Shown here: piece by piece, positions 35,794 through 45,386 of the stretch | How the letters are laid out: each line of letters opens with the position of its first letter | How positions within the stretch are numbered: position 1 is the first letter of the stretch | Origin: Mycetohabitans endofungorum | GTDB taxonomy: Bacteria > Pseudomonadota > Gammaproteobacteria > Burkholderiales > Burkholderiaceae | Direction: 5' to 3' | DNA length: 64,000 nucleotides | Assembly: GCF_037477895.1 (NCBI RefSeq) | Contig: NZ_CP132744.1 | Location: forward strand, 310,001 to 374,000 | Notes under the pieces: generated by a model | Seen by the model: only the letters and a program-made list of their open reading frames with translations | The model's database searches: none | What the model was told of the DNA's origin: nothing | Program-made: the position numbers and the translations under genes

Positions 35794-36735
35794 TTACGCG
35801 GCGGCCGCGGACAAGGGTACGCCGCTCGGGCATTGCGCGTACAGGGCGCGAAAGCGCCCGGCTTCCTCGTGCAGCCATTCGCGTAACACCGCGACCCGGC
35901 GTGTCTCCAGCAGCGGTGCTGGACAGACGAACCAGTACGTCCCCGGGCTGGGGCCGTCTATGTCGAATAGCCGCACGAGCCGACCGTTGATCACCTCTTG
36001 CATCGCCAGCGAGCGGCGCACCAGCGCAATGCCCTGTCCCTCCAGCGCGGCTTGCAGCAGCATCGACGAGTCCTGGTATAGCACCCCGCGCCGCGGCTCG
36101 CTCCAGCCGCTCAGACCCGCCGCCTGAAACCATGGACCCCACATCTCGTCGTCGTTGCGCAGCAACGTCAGGCCGGACAGGTCGGCCGGCGTTTTCGGCA
36201 GCCGGCCGCCGTTGAAGTCGGGCGTGCATACGGGGAAAAACACCTCGTCGAGCAACGGCTCGACGAACAACCCCGGATAGTTGCCGCCGCCAAAACGCAG
36301 CGCAACGTCAACATCGTCCCGGTTGAAGTGCGTGATCGCGTTGGTGGACAGCAGCTCGACGTCGATTTCCGGGTGCCGCTCGATAAAGCGTCCGATCCGC
36401 GGCGTCATCCAGCGTGCGGCAAACGGCGGCAGCACGCTGATCACGAGCCGGCGTTGTCGGTCACCGGCGCGAACCGCATCGGTGGCCGCGGCAATGTCGA
36501 ACAGGGCGGCGCGCACCTGGGCCGCATAGCGGCGCCCGCAGTCGGTCAACGCGACCCGCTTGCCATCACGCTTGAACAGCGGCATGCCGAGTTCGGCCTC
36601 CAGCGCACGGATCTGATGGCTGATCGCGCTGTGCGTCACGAACAGTTCCTGCGCGGCGCGCGAAAAGCTCTCGAGCCGGGCTGCGGCTTCGAAAGCCTTC
36701 AACGTGCCTAGATTGGGCAATTGGCGCAGGTCCAT
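35794..36735 (-). CDS. LysR-family transcriptional regulator (GcvA-like)
   Basis: 313 residues. N-terminal winged HTH (LGTLKAFEAAARLESFSRAA; VTHSAISHQIRALEAELG). The effector domain (about 95-295) resembles GcvA/AmpR proteins (FNRDDVDVALRFGGGNYPGL, LLQAALEGQGIALVRRSL). It is divergent from the DUF2917 gene with 157 bp between, the likely regulated region. It separates DUF493 from lipB. Confidence 0.93.
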   Translation of the reverse strand: MDLRQLPNLGTLKAFEAAARLESFSRAAQELFVTHSAISHQIRALEAELGMPLFKRDGKRVALTDCGRRYAAQVRAALFDIAAATDAVRAGDRQRRLVISVLPPFAARWMTPRIGRFIERHPEIDVELLSTNAITHFNRDDVDVALRFGGGNYPGLFVEPLLDEVFFPVCTPDFNGGRLPKTPADLSGLTLLRNDDEMWGPWFQAAGLSGWSEPRRGVLYQDSSMLLQAALEGQGIALVRRSLAMQEVINGRLVRLFDIDGPSPGTYWFVCPAPLLETRRVAVLREWLHEEAGRFRALYAQCPSGVPLSAAAA

Positions 36736-36892
36736 GGCGGTTCCTCTTCGATAGGTGGCGGGCGTCGCGGCGCTGGCCGTGCTTGTTAATTATGCTCACA
36801 AGCCGGCGAAAAAACATCGCTTTGCGCCGGGGCTGGCCATCGCTACGATTCTAGTTATCCTGGTGCATCCGGGGCGTGGGCAGGAGCGTACG

Positions 36893-37219
36893 ATGAAACC
36901 CCTTTATTCAAGCATCACGTTCGAGGTTCAACCCGGGCAGACCGTGCCATTGCGCGTGAGCCGGGGCGTGGCGCTCACCATCGAAGGCGAGCGCGTTTGG
37001 ATCACCCGCAGCGCGGACGAGCACGACTATTGGGTGGCCCCAGGCGAATCGCTGTCGCTGCGGCCTGGCGAGTTGATGTGGCTCGGCACAGAAGGCACGC
37101 GCACGGCGCGGGTGACCGTGGCTCTGCGCCCTCACTATGCTCAACGCGTTGCGTCATGGTGGTCGCGACGGCTGTCCGCCAGCCGGTTCAGCTGGCATAC
37201 CGGATGGCTGTTAGTCTGA
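36893..37219 (+). CDS. DUF2917 domain-containing protein
   Basis: 108 residues from the ATG at 36893, with CAGGAG upstream. A small beta-barrel-like domain with FEVQPGQTVPLRVSRGVALT and EGERVWITRS fits DUF2917, a family often adjacent to LysR regulators in Burkholderiales. No signal peptide. Function unknown. Confidence 0.85.
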   Translation: MKPLYSSITFEVQPGQTVPLRVSRGVALTIEGERVWITRSADEHDYWVAPGESLSLRPGELMWLGTEGTRTARVTVALRPHYAQRVASWWSRRLSASRFSWHTGWLLV

Positions 37220-37270
37220 TTGTCGCGGGTACGGGCGGGCGGACTCGCTTTTCGGTAAACTGACGGGATC

Positions 37271-38020
37271 ATGCCCGCGCCGTCATTTGAATTTAACACC
37301 GAGCTTGTCGCATTGGCGGCGATGTCCAACGATGTCGTCGTGTGCTGGCGTGGCCTCGAGCCCTACGAAGCGAGCTTCGACGCGATGCGCGCGTTCACCG
37401 CCGCACGCACGCCGCTCACTACGGATGAAATCTGGCTGGTTGAACACCCGCCGGTCTACACGCTGGGCCAAGCCGGCGATCCGGCCCATCTGCTGGCCGC
37501 GCATAACGGTATCGCGCTGGTCCAGGTCGATCGCGGCGGGCAGATCACCTACCACGGGCCGGGCCAAGTCGTCGCGTACCTGCTGGTCGACCTACGGCGG
37601 CGCCGGCTATGGGTTCGTGACCTGGTGACGCGCATCGAGCAGGCGGTGATTGACACGCTGGCAGCGTATAATATAGTCGGTGAGCGCCGGATCGGCGCAC
37701 CAGGCATCTATGTCGCCGCCGGATCTACGCATCGCCATGCCGGTGCGAAGATTGCAGCGCTTGGCCTGAAAATCCGCAATGGCTGTTCGTATCATGGCGT
37801 GAGCCTTAACGTGCGGATGGATTTGCAGCCGTTCCGCGACATCAACCCATGTGGCTACGTTGGTCTCGAAACGATCGATATGGCTTCGCTCGGCGTGTCG
37901 GCGTACTGGCACGACGTGGCACGAACACTCGCCGAGCGGCTGACCGGCAACCTGCCGCCGGTTGCCGTCGCCGCATCGCCCGATGCAGCACGCGAAAGGG
38001 GCAACCCCGTGGTTGGCTGA
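37271..38020 (+). CDS. lipB: Octanoyl-[acyl-carrier-protein]:protein N-octanoyltransferase
   Basis: 249 residues. Conserved [12 protein letters not shown] (88-99), K160 in [19 protein letters not shown], and catalytic C194 in [14 protein letters not shown]. It moves octanoyl from ACP to E2 and H proteins, the first step of lipoate synthesis. The first 17 residues are extra compared with many LipB proteins, and an ATG at 37322 would give the usual start. lipA follows 34 bp downstream. Confidence 0.95.
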   Translation: MPAPSFEFNTELVALAAMSNDVVVCWRGLEPYEASFDAMRAFTAARTPLTTDEIWLVEHPPVYTLGQAGDPAHLLAAHNGIALVQVDRGGQITYHGPGQVVAYLLVDLRRRRLWVRDLVTRIEQAVIDTLAAYNIVGERRIGAPGIYVAAGSTHRHAGAKIAALGLKIRNGCSYHGVSLNVRMDLQPFRDINPCGYVGLETIDMASLGVSAYWHDVARTLAERLTGNLPPVAVAASPDAARERGNPVVG

Positions 38021-38054
38021 GCAGGATGCGGCCGCCACTGCACTGGATTTCGAC

Positions 38055-39068
38055 ATGACGATTGCTGTTCCCGACCCATCCGCCACCCTCGCCGCATCTG
38101 CGGCGCACGCTTCTTCCGCCACCTACGATCCGAGCGCGAAGCAGAAGGCTCAGGCCAAGACTTCGCGGATCCCGATCAAGGTCGTGCCGATCGACAAGCT
38201 GAAGAAGCCGGATTGGATCCGCGTGAAGGCCGCGACCGGCAACTCCCGCTTTTACGAGATCAAACAAATCCTGCGCGAGCACAACCTGCACACGGTTTGC
38301 GAAGAAGCCAGTTGCCCGAATATCGGCGAATGCTTCGGCAAGGGGACGGCGACGTTCATGATCATGGGCGACAAGTGCACGCGCCGTTGCCCATTCTGCG
38401 ACGTCGGGCATGGGCGACCGGATCCGCTGGATGTCGACGAGCCGGTGAACCTGGCACGTACCATCGCCGCGCTCAAGCTGCGCTACGTCGTGATCACCAG
38501 CGTGGACCGCGACGACTTGCGCGATGGCGGCGCCGGGCATTTTGTTGAGTGTATCCGGCAGGTGCGGGAGCTGTCACCGCAAACCCGGGTCGAGATCCTG
38601 ACGCCGGACTTCCGAGGCCGGTTGGACCGCGCGCTGACCATTCTCAACGCAGCGCCGCCGGACGTGATGAACCACAATCTCGAAACCGTGCCACGACTAT
38701 ACAAAGAAGCGCGTCCAGGCTCCAACTACGCACACTCATTGAAGCTGTTGAAGGACTTCAAGGCACTGCATCCAGACGTCGCGACCAAGTCGGGGTTGAT
38801 GGTCGGGCTCGGCGAAACCGAGGAGGAGATCTTACAGGTCATGCGCGACTTGCGGGCGCACGATGTCGACATGCTGACGATCGGCCAGTACCTGCAACCC
38901 TCGGAGCACCATCTGCCGGTGCGCGCCTACGTGCATCCGGACACCTTCAAGATGTACGAGCGAGAAGCCTATGCGATGGGTTTCACGCACGCGGCCGTCG
39001 GCGCAATGGTGCGCTCTAGCTATCACGCGGACGTACAGGCGCAGGGCGCGGGTGTCGTCGCGGGCTGA
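38055..39068 (+). CDS. lipA: Lipoyl synthase
   Basis: 337 residues from the ATG at 38055; upstream in-frame ATGs overlap lipB and are less likely. The auxiliary cluster cysteines are C82, C87 and C93 ([12 protein letters not shown]), and the radical SAM cluster is C108-x3-C112-x2-C115. The C-terminal part carries [17 protein letters not shown]. It inserts two sulfurs into protein-bound octanoyl. It pairs with lipB in an operon. Confidence 0.97.
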   Translation: MTIAVPDPSATLAASAAHASSATYDPSAKQKAQAKTSRIPIKVVPIDKLKKPDWIRVKAATGNSRFYEIKQILREHNLHTVCEEASCPNIGECFGKGTATFMIMGDKCTRRCPFCDVGHGRPDPLDVDEPVNLARTIAALKLRYVVITSVDRDDLRDGGAGHFVECIRQVRELSPQTRVEILTPDFRGRLDRALTILNAAPPDVMNHNLETVPRLYKEARPGSNYAHSLKLLKDFKALHPDVATKSGLMVGLGETEEEILQVMRDLRAHDVDMLTIGQYLQPSEHHLPVRAYVHPDTFKMYEREAYAMGFTHAAVGAMVRSSYHADVQAQGAGVVAG

Positions 39069-39159
39069 AGCAGCGGGCGCTATCGCCGGGTGACGCGCGG
39101 GCGTCGTCGCGAACCGAGAGAGGGGGCCGGTCCACCAGGTTGCCTGCGCAGGCCTATTG

Positions 39160-39675
39160 TCAGGCTGCCAGCGCTTTTTCCAGCAACTGGTCGAGTTCTG
39201 CGAATTGCGGCGGACCGACATAACGTTTCAGGATCTGGCCGTTGCGGCCGATCACGAACGTGGTCGGTGTCAACTGGACGTTGCCAAACTGTTTAGCGGC
39301 GGAACCATCATCCATCGCCACCTTGAACGGCAGTTGCCGCGTTTGCGCATAGTTGGCCACGTACATCGGCGGATCGTATTGCATCGCGACGGCAACGAAT
39401 TCGAGACCCTTGCCCTTGAACCGGTTGTACGTGTCGACCATCTGCGGCATTTCCTTCACGCACGTGTCGCAACTGGTCGCCCAGAAGCTGACCAGATAGA
39501 CCTTGCCCTTCAGGTCCTCGGTGGTCAGCTTCTGACCGGACAGCAGCGTGAAGCTTGCTACGGGTGCCTGCTTGTGCGTACTAAAAGCGAAATACGCACC
39601 GACGGCCAGCGCGATGGCGACAAGCGCGGTTGCGATCCATGAACGGGATGGGCGGGAAGTGGCGGGCTGGCTCAT
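39160..39675 (-). CDS. Membrane-anchored thioredoxin-like (TlpA/ResA-type) protein
   Basis: 171 residues from the ATG at 39675. One N-terminal helix (about 14-32) is followed by a periplasmic thioredoxin fold of the AhpC/TSA/Redoxin type. The active site is CDTC in SFWATSCDTCVKEMPQMV. The cis-Pro loop TPTTFVIGRNG is present. It likely reduces specific periplasmic disulfides, for example in cytochrome maturation or copper delivery. It is convergent with lipA. Confidence 0.92.
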   Translation of the reverse strand: MSQPATSRPSRSWIATALVAIALAVGAYFAFSTHKQAPVASFTLLSGQKLTTEDLKGKVYLVSFWATSCDTCVKEMPQMVDTYNRFKGKGLEFVAVAMQYDPPMYVANYAQTRQLPFKVAMDDGSAAKQFGNVQLTPTTFVIGRNGQILKRYVGPPQFAELDQLLEKALAA

Positions 39676-39876
39676 CGGCGTATTTTCGGCTGACACAACG
39701 CCGGTGGCGTCGCTGGATAGCATAACAACGATAGCCGACATTCTATCGCTGATTCGCGGTACCCGTGAGGCGTGCGTGCCCGCTGTGGCCTGATCGGCGC
39801 GTCGGCGATAATTGTCGTTTTTTTGCGTTATGCCGCGTCGATCTCCAGCCGTGGCTGCGCGACGGGGGCTGGTCCA

Positions 39877-40422
39877 ATGTTAAACCGACGTTTATGCTGG
39901 ATGATATGGGTTATTTCTCTGCTGATAGTCGCCTGTTCGCCACAATTTGACTGGCGCACGGTGCGCAACGACGAGGGCCACTATACGGTGATGCTGCCGG
40001 CCAAGCCGTTGCTTGACGAGCGAGTGCTTACGATCGCCGGGCACACGCTGAAGATGCAAATGCAAACGGCGACGGTCGGCGACGCGATGTTCGCCGTTGG
40101 GGCCGTGACGCTTCCCGCCGACGATCCCGCGCTTCGTGCGCAAGTGCTCACGTACCTGCAAAACGGTCTGGCGCGCAACGTCGGGGCGCAGCCCATGTTG
40201 TACGTGGTCCGGAGTCCGGGCAGCCATGACGCCGGGGGTGAAACGCGCATCGCGATGGATGTGGCCGGTCCGGTAGCCCATATGCAAACACAGGAGCAGC
40301 GCGTGATCCACGCGCAGTTTGTTGCGCGTGATCGACACGTGTACCAGGCTGCGGTCGTGTCCAGGCGTGAGCTCGACCCAGTGCAGTTGGAACAGTTTTT
40401 TGCGTCGTTGAAGGCGGATTGA
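39877..40422 (+). CDS. Putative lipoprotein of unknown function
   Basis: 181 residues. The signal sequence ends in lipobox IVAC (Cys18 region of ISLLIVACSPQFDWR). The mature part begins with WRTVRNDEGHYTVMLPAKPL, a pattern seen in conserved Burkholderia lipoproteins. The rest is beta-rich. The start at 39877 gives a normal signal peptide, whereas longer upstream frames do not. Function unknown. Confidence 0.8.
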   Translation: MLNRRLCWMIWVISLLIVACSPQFDWRTVRNDEGHYTVMLPAKPLLDERVLTIAGHTLKMQMQTATVGDAMFAVGAVTLPADDPALRAQVLTYLQNGLARNVGAQPMLYVVRSPGSHDAGGETRIAMDVAGPVAHMQTQEQRVIHAQFVARDRHVYQAAVVSRRELDPVQLEQFFASLKAD

Positions 40423-40855
40423 GGCTCTATTTTTTCAATATCTGGAGCAACCTTGTGGTTGCGCTGCGCACCTATGTTCATTTTTCAAATGAGCTATGGA
40501 CACTAACCACACGATTCTTATTGGTTTTTAAAGCTGTCCACATACACTGTGGATAACTTTGTTGAAAAGTACCCGGGTCGCGGCTCGGGAGCACGCTGTG
40601 ACGTCACGTGTAGAGGGGGTAATGTGATGTCAGGCAGTTCATGCATTTCTTTTATTTTCATGGAGTTGCGGTAAACCGTCGGAGATCTGCCGGATTCGGC
40701 CCAGAAGCGGTGCCGCTATCAAAACAGGTGTGCATAAGTCAAGGGTTGTTTTCTTCCGAAGGTTGGCTTTCGGGCTGAATTCTCACATGCCGGTGCGCCC
40801 GGGCGGGCTATGTGCTCGCATGCGACCGGCGTGCGGTTGTGAGTCGCGGCCAGGA
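40423..40855. other. 433-bp AT-rich intergenic region with DnaA-box-like sites
   Basis: No gene recognised. It holds a perfect DnaA box (TGTGGATAA, 40548-40556) and a one-mismatch box (TGTGCATAA, 40729-40737). A nearby TGTCCACA at 40535-40542 is a third, weaker candidate. Two T-rich tracts flank the first box. It lies between the 3' ends of a lipoprotein gene and comM, so promoter function for either gene is not expected. Confidence 0.45.
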
Positions 40856-42388
40856 TCAGACCGTGATCGACGCGCGCCGGTATTGCACCGCCTCGCCGAC
40901 GTGGACAGCGAGTACGTCATCGCTCAGATCAAGGTCGGCGATGGTGCGCGCAACGCGGCGTACCTTGTCGAAGGCACGCCCCGACCACCCCAGGCGCTCG
41001 CCGCAGATTTGCAGTAACGCTTCGCTGCGCGGATCGAGTGGGCACCAGCGGTTGAGGTCCTCAGCATTCAACGCGCAATTGGCCTTATGCTGGCGTGCCA
41101 ATTGACGTTCGCGCGCGCGCCGCACACGCGCCGCGATCACGTGGCTCGCTTCGCCGCGCGCGCCGGTGCGGCGGGCAAGCTCGGCGGCCGACAGCGAAGG
41201 CACGTCGATGACGATGTCGATCCGATCGAGCAGTGGTCCAGACAGCCTGCCGACATAGCGGGCGATCTGATCGGGCGTGCATCGGCACCGTCCTAGCGGA
41301 TCGCCGCGCAAGCCGCAAGGGCACGGGTTCATCGCGGCAACCAGTTGACATGCGGCGGGAAAGTCGGTTTGCGCAGCTGCCCGAGAAATCGTGATCTTGC
41401 CCGTTTCGAGCGGCTCGCGAAGGGTCTCCAGCACCGCGCGGCTGAACTCGGGCAGCTCATCGAGGAACAGTACGCCCAGGTGCGCTAGTGTGATTTCGCC
41501 GGGCCGTGGCGGGTTGTAGCCGCCGACCAGCGCGGCGGCGCTCGCACTATGATGCGGCGCGCGAAACGGACGGCGCCGCCAGTCTGCCGCCGTGAAGCCA
41601 CGGCCGCTGGCGGACCGCAGCATTGCACAGGCCAGTGCGTCGTCGTCCGACATCGGTGGCAGTATGCCCGGCAGACGTTGCGCCAGCATCGACTTGCCGG
41701 CGCCGGGCGGTCCCACCATCAACATGTGATGCGAGCCGGCGGCAGCGATCTCCAGCGCCCGGCGCGCGGCAGGTTGGCCGATCACATCAGCCATATCCGG
41801 TGCGGGTTGTGCGGGTAGGGCGACGCCGCTCGGCTGCGCGCGCTCGATGCGAGCCTCGGGCTCGCCTTTCAGATGCGCGACGAGCGTGGCCAGGTCGGCA
41901 GCTCCGTACACGGCCACGCCTGGCGCCAGCGCGGCTTCCGCCGCATTGTCCAACGGCACGTACAGTTCCGGGTACGCCGCGTCGGGCCCAGCCTGTCTCG
42001 CGGTGCCGCACGCCATCGCGAACGCACCCCGGACCGGCCGCAGCGTGCCGCTGAGCGATAATTCGCCGGCGAATTCGCGGCCGGTCAGTGCATTGCACGG
42101 CAATTGCCCGCTCGCGGCCAGGATGCCCAGTGCGATCGGCAAATCGAAGCGCCCGGATTCCTTCGGTAAGTCCGCCGGGGCCAGATTGACGGTGATTCGC
42201 CGCACGGGCACGTCGAAACCGCAATGGGCCAATGCGGCCCGCACCCGCTCCCGGCTCTCACGCACTTCCAGGTCAGGCAGCCCGACGATCGCAAACGACG
42301 GCAGGCCGTTCGCCAAATGGACTTCGACAGTGACTTCGGGCGCGAGCGCGTGCAACGGCGCGCGGCTGCGGACCACGGCTAGCGACAT
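40856..42388 (-). CDS. comM: Magnesium chelatase-like AAA+ ATPase ComM/YifB
   Basis: 510 residues from the ATG at 42388 (AAGGAAGAG upstream). An N-terminal Lon-protease-like domain (VEVHLANGLPSFAIVGLPDL) precedes the AAA+ core: Walker A GPPGAGKS and Walker B LFLDELPEF. A zinc-ribbon-like CPCG insertion follows (MNPCPCGLRGDPLGRCRC). ComM promotes branch migration in natural transformation. Its conservation suggests competence is still useful or the loss is recent. Confidence 0.95.
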   Translation of the reverse strand: MSLAVVRSRAPLHALAPEVTVEVHLANGLPSFAIVGLPDLEVRESRERVRAALAHCGFDVPVRRITVNLAPADLPKESGRFDLPIALGILAASGQLPCNALTGREFAGELSLSGTLRPVRGAFAMACGTARQAGPDAAYPELYVPLDNAAEAALAPGVAVYGAADLATLVAHLKGEPEARIERAQPSGVALPAQPAPDMADVIGQPAARRALEIAAAGSHHMLMVGPPGAGKSMLAQRLPGILPPMSDDDALACAMLRSASGRGFTAADWRRRPFRAPHHSASAAALVGGYNPPRPGEITLAHLGVLFLDELPEFSRAVLETLREPLETGKITISRAAAQTDFPAACQLVAAMNPCPCGLRGDPLGRCRCTPDQIARYVGRLSGPLLDRIDIVIDVPSLSAAELARRTGARGEASHVIAARVRRARERQLARQHKANCALNAEDLNRWCPLDPRSEALLQICGERLGWSGRAFDKVRRVARTIADLDLSDDVLAVHVGEAVQYRRASITV

Positions 42389-42442
42389 GGCTCTTCCTTG
42401 CGGCATGTCGCCGCCGATCGGAATGTCCCGGAGCTTGCGCGC

Positions 42443-42700
42443 CTACACGCTGTCCACGCGCGCGGACAGCCTCTGCTCGAGCTCGGCCACACGCCGCTCC
42501 AGTTCCTCGAGCCTGAGCCGGGTGCGGGCTAGCACCTGGGCCTGGGTGTCGAATTCCTCGCGCGTGACCAGGTCCAGTTTGGAGAAGCCTTGCGACAGCA
42601 TCGCCTTGACGTTGCGCTCGACATCCTTCGCCGGCGAGTTTTTCAGCATTTCGCTGAAGCGGGTCTGCAAATCGTTGAACACGTCGTTTGGCTGTTTCAT
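42443..42700 (-). CDS. ubiK: Ubiquinone biosynthesis accessory factor UbiK
   Basis: 85 residues. The sequence is helical with a C-terminal coiled coil (LARTRLRLEELERRVAELEQ), as in the BMFP/YqiC family. UbiK helps organise the aerobic Ubi complex. Start ATG at 42700, with GAGGAA 8 bases upstream. It is divergent from glnK and precedes comM on the same strand. Confidence 0.9.
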   Translation of the reverse strand: MKQPNDVFNDLQTRFSEMLKNSPAKDVERNVKAMLSQGFSKLDLVTREEFDTQAQVLARTRLRLEELERRVAELEQRLSARVDSV

Positions 42701-42799
42701 CACTATTCCTCAATCTAAAAGTGGCATAAAGCCCGTGCATTACCTCTGATTGCCGCCATCGCGGCGCGATGTGATGCACGGCGCGTTTTGTCGCACAAA

Positions 42800-42816
42800 T
42801 GCACGATTTTGGTGCA
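42800..42816. promoter_or_regulatory. Putative NtrC binding site
   Basis: TGCACGATTTTGGTGCA matches the palindromic NtrC consensus TGCACC-N5-GGTGCA with a single mismatch. It lies about 260 bp upstream of the predicted glnK transcription start, a normal distance for an enhancer working through looping. Confidence 0.7.
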
Positions 42817-43036
42817 AAATCGACCAGTCGCCTGTTTTTGGCGCAGCTCACCGCGGGCGGTTTGGCTGCGTGCCATCCCGGTCGCGCAGCCGATGGAAAG
42901 ACTCTAGCACGTCCGACACGCCGCGTTGTCACGGTGAGTGCGGCGTTGACCATCCGGTCGAGCCCTGCTGGGCGCAGTGTCCGCGACGTACCACGTTGAC
43001 ACTTTCAAACCACTTGCAGTCCGTGGGCGCAGCATA

Positions 43037-43052
43037 CGGCATGATCATTGCT
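43037..43052 (+). promoter_or_regulatory. Sigma-54 promoter of glnK-amtB
   Basis: CGGCATGATCATTGCT carries the -24 GG and -12 GC with the required 10-base spacing and the conserved TTGCT. It differs from the consensus TGGCAYR-N4-TTGCW mainly in the first base. The predicted start site is near 43063, 33 bp before the glnK ATG. Confidence 0.75.
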
Positions 43053-43056
43053 TTAA

Positions 43057-43434
<378 letters not shown>

Positions 43435-43505
43435 CGCAAAGTGTCGGGGCCGCGCAGCGTCTGCAAACGAATTCGAATGAAGGGCAAGGAACAAGAGAAA
43501 TCACT

Positions 43506-45008
43506 ATGCGTAAGATTTTGAGGACGTTCCTGATAGTCGTATTGCTGTTGGCGGCTGGCATCGGGCTCTCGGCGCCGGCGTTGGCCGACGGCGCGCCGGG
43601 TGCCGTTGCAGCGTCCGCGCCCGAGTCGAGCGCGACGGATACGGCCCATGCCGCCAGTGCGGGGCCGGCCCCGACCCCGGTGGCGGCCGAGGCTGAAGCG
43701 CCGAGTGCCGCGCCAGCCATGGGCGCCAGCGCCGAACAGGCGGCCAGCGCGCCTGCCGTACCGACGGCACCGGTGGTGCTTGACGCATCAAAGATCAACT
43801 CTGGCGACACCGCATGGATGCTGATCTCCACGGCACTCGTGCTGTTCATGACGATCCCAGGGCTCGCGTTGTTCTACGGCGGTATGGTGCGCAAGAAAAA
43901 CGTATTGGCGACCCTAATGCAGAGCTTTGCGATCACCTGTCTGGTGACGATCATCTGGGTGGTGCTCGGCTACAGCTTGGCCTTCACGCCCGGTAACGCG
44001 TTCATCGGCGGGTTCTCACGCGTGCTGCTGTCGGGCATGAGCTTTGTCAAGGGTGACAAGGGCGTCACGCTGACAGTGAGTCATCTGGCCCCGACGATCC
44101 CCGAATCAGTCTACATGATCTACCAGATGACTTTTGCGATCATCACGCCGGCATTGATCTGTGGTGCGTTCGCGGACCGGATGAAATTTTCGGCGATGCT
44201 GGTGTTCATGGCCCTGTGGTCGATCTTGGTGTACCCGCCGATTGCGCATATGGTGTGGGAGCCGACCGGCTGGCTGTCCGCAGCAGGCATCCTTGACTTT
44301 GCCGGCGGCACGGTTGTGCATATCAACGCAGGTATTGCCGGGTTGGTCTGCGCGCTGGTGTTGGGCAAGCGCGTCGGCTACGGCCGCGAGGCGATGGCGC
44401 CGCACAATCTAGTGCTGACGCTGGTCGGTACGGCGATGTTGTGGGTGGGCTGGTTTGGCTTCAACGCGGGCTCGGCGCTCGCCGCCGACGGTCGCGCCGG
44501 TTTCGCGATGGTAACCACGCAGGTCGCCACGGCCGCCGCGGCGCTCGCGTGGATGTTCACGGAATGGATTGGCAAAGGCAAGCCGTCCGTGTTGGGCATT
44601 GCATCCGGTGCGGTGGCAGGTCTGGTCGCGGTGACACCCGCATCCGGCTTCGTCGGCGTATCGGGCGCGCTGAGCATCGGCATCGTGGCCGGCGTGCTGT
44701 GCTTTCTGTCGGCGACATGGCTCAAGAACAAGCTTGGCTATGACGATTCGCTCGATGCATTCGGCGTACACGGCGTTGGCGGAATCATTGGTGCGGTTCT
44801 CACCGGCGTGTTCGCGCTTAAGGATATCGGCGGCGCCGACGGTAGCGTGATCCTGCAGCTTAAGGGCGTGGTCACCACGCTGATCTACAGCGGCCTCGTG
44901 TCGTTCGTCCTGCTTAAGATCATCGACGCGGTCATCGGCCTGCGCGTGACCGAGGAGGAAGAACGTGAGGGACTGGATGTGGTGCTTCACGGCGAGCATG
45001 TCGAATGA
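43506..45008 (+). CDS. amtB: Ammonium transporter
   Basis: 500 residues. A signal-like helix (about 1-28) and an Ala/Pro-rich periplasmic segment (about 30-95) precede eleven membrane helices. Pore histidines sit in GGTVVHINAGIAG and DAFGVHGVGG. The cytoplasmic C-terminal tail (RVTEEEEREGLDV) binds GlnK. The long Ala/Pro-rich N-terminal linker is typical of Burkholderia AmtB. A terminator follows at 45088. Confidence 0.96.
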   Translation: MRKILRTFLIVVLLLAAGIGLSAPALADGAPGAVAASAPESSATDTAHAASAGPAPTPVAAEAEAPSAAPAMGASAEQAASAPAVPTAPVVLDASKINSGDTAWMLISTALVLFMTIPGLALFYGGMVRKKNVLATLMQSFAITCLVTIIWVVLGYSLAFTPGNAFIGGFSRVLLSGMSFVKGDKGVTLTVSHLAPTIPESVYMIYQMTFAIITPALICGAFADRMKFSAMLVFMALWSILVYPPIAHMVWEPTGWLSAAGILDFAGGTVVHINAGIAGLVCALVLGKRVGYGREAMAPHNLVLTLVGTAMLWVGWFGFNAGSALAADGRAGFAMVTTQVATAAAALAWMFTEWIGKGKPSVLGIASGAVAGLVAVTPASGFVGVSGALSIGIVAGVLCFLSATWLKNKLGYDDSLDAFGVHGVGGIIGAVLTGVFALKDIGGADGSVILQLKGVVTTLIYSGLVSFVLLKIIDAVIGLRVTEEEEREGLDVVLHGEHVE

Positions 45009-45087
45009 ACCTGTGGCGTGCCCGGCGGGCAGCAGGCACGCCGTGGCGGGCCAATCGCGCAATAGTGAGAAGCGGCACAGCGTTTGA

Positions 45088-45110
45088 CCCGCCGCGAAGC
45101 GGGGTTTTTT
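45088..45110 (+). terminator. Rho-independent terminator of glnK-amtB
   Basis: CCCGC and GCGGG pair around a 6-base loop (CGCGAA), followed by one G and six T. It is located 80 bp after the amtB stop. Confidence 0.8.
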
Positions 45111-45150
45111 ATATCCGGTTCCCGCCATTGAACGTCAGCCATGAACTTCA

Positions 45151-45255
45151 GCCGTATCGAGCAGTATTGGCGCTGTATTGAGTAGTATTTGAGCGGCGTC
45201 GAGCGGTATTAAACTACATCGAGTGGTAACTCGGGCCGCATCGAATGGTAGCCAC
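45151..45255 (+). repeat. Five degenerate 21-bp tandem repeats
   Basis: Consecutive 21-bp units begin GCCGTATCGAGCAGTATT, GCTGTATTGAGTAGTATT, GCGGCGTCGAGCGGTATT, CTACATCGAGTGGTAACT and GCCGCATCGAATGGTAGC. The shared core is RTCGAGYRGTA. The unit equals two helical turns. It lies between the amtB terminator and gshA. Confidence 0.8.
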
Positions 45256-45386
45256 TCTGCCGTCAGAGCGGGTAGGGGCGGTGCGCGGCGATGCTGACGC
45301 GGACCTTGCAACGAGGCAAAACACCCCCATTTGGAAGAAGCAACCCTCTACAATTGCTTTTTTGAGCCTGTAAGCCTCGAGTTTCT

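Larger units (their letters stand above)
45009..45386. other. 378-bp intergenic region: terminator, then 21-bp repeats
   Basis: Holds the glnK-amtB terminator (45088-45110) and five degenerate 21-bp repeats (45151-45255), listed separately. The remaining 130 bp before gshA should contain its promoter; no strong consensus is visible. Confidence 0.6.

Noticed and set aside
41847..42749. 300-codon plus-strand frame over comM and ubiK
   Set aside because: Antisense to two recognised genes; no known family.
42855..42870. Second sigma-54 promoter before glnK
   Set aside because: Only the GG/GC spacing fits; the flanking bases do not, and the element at 43037 is much better.
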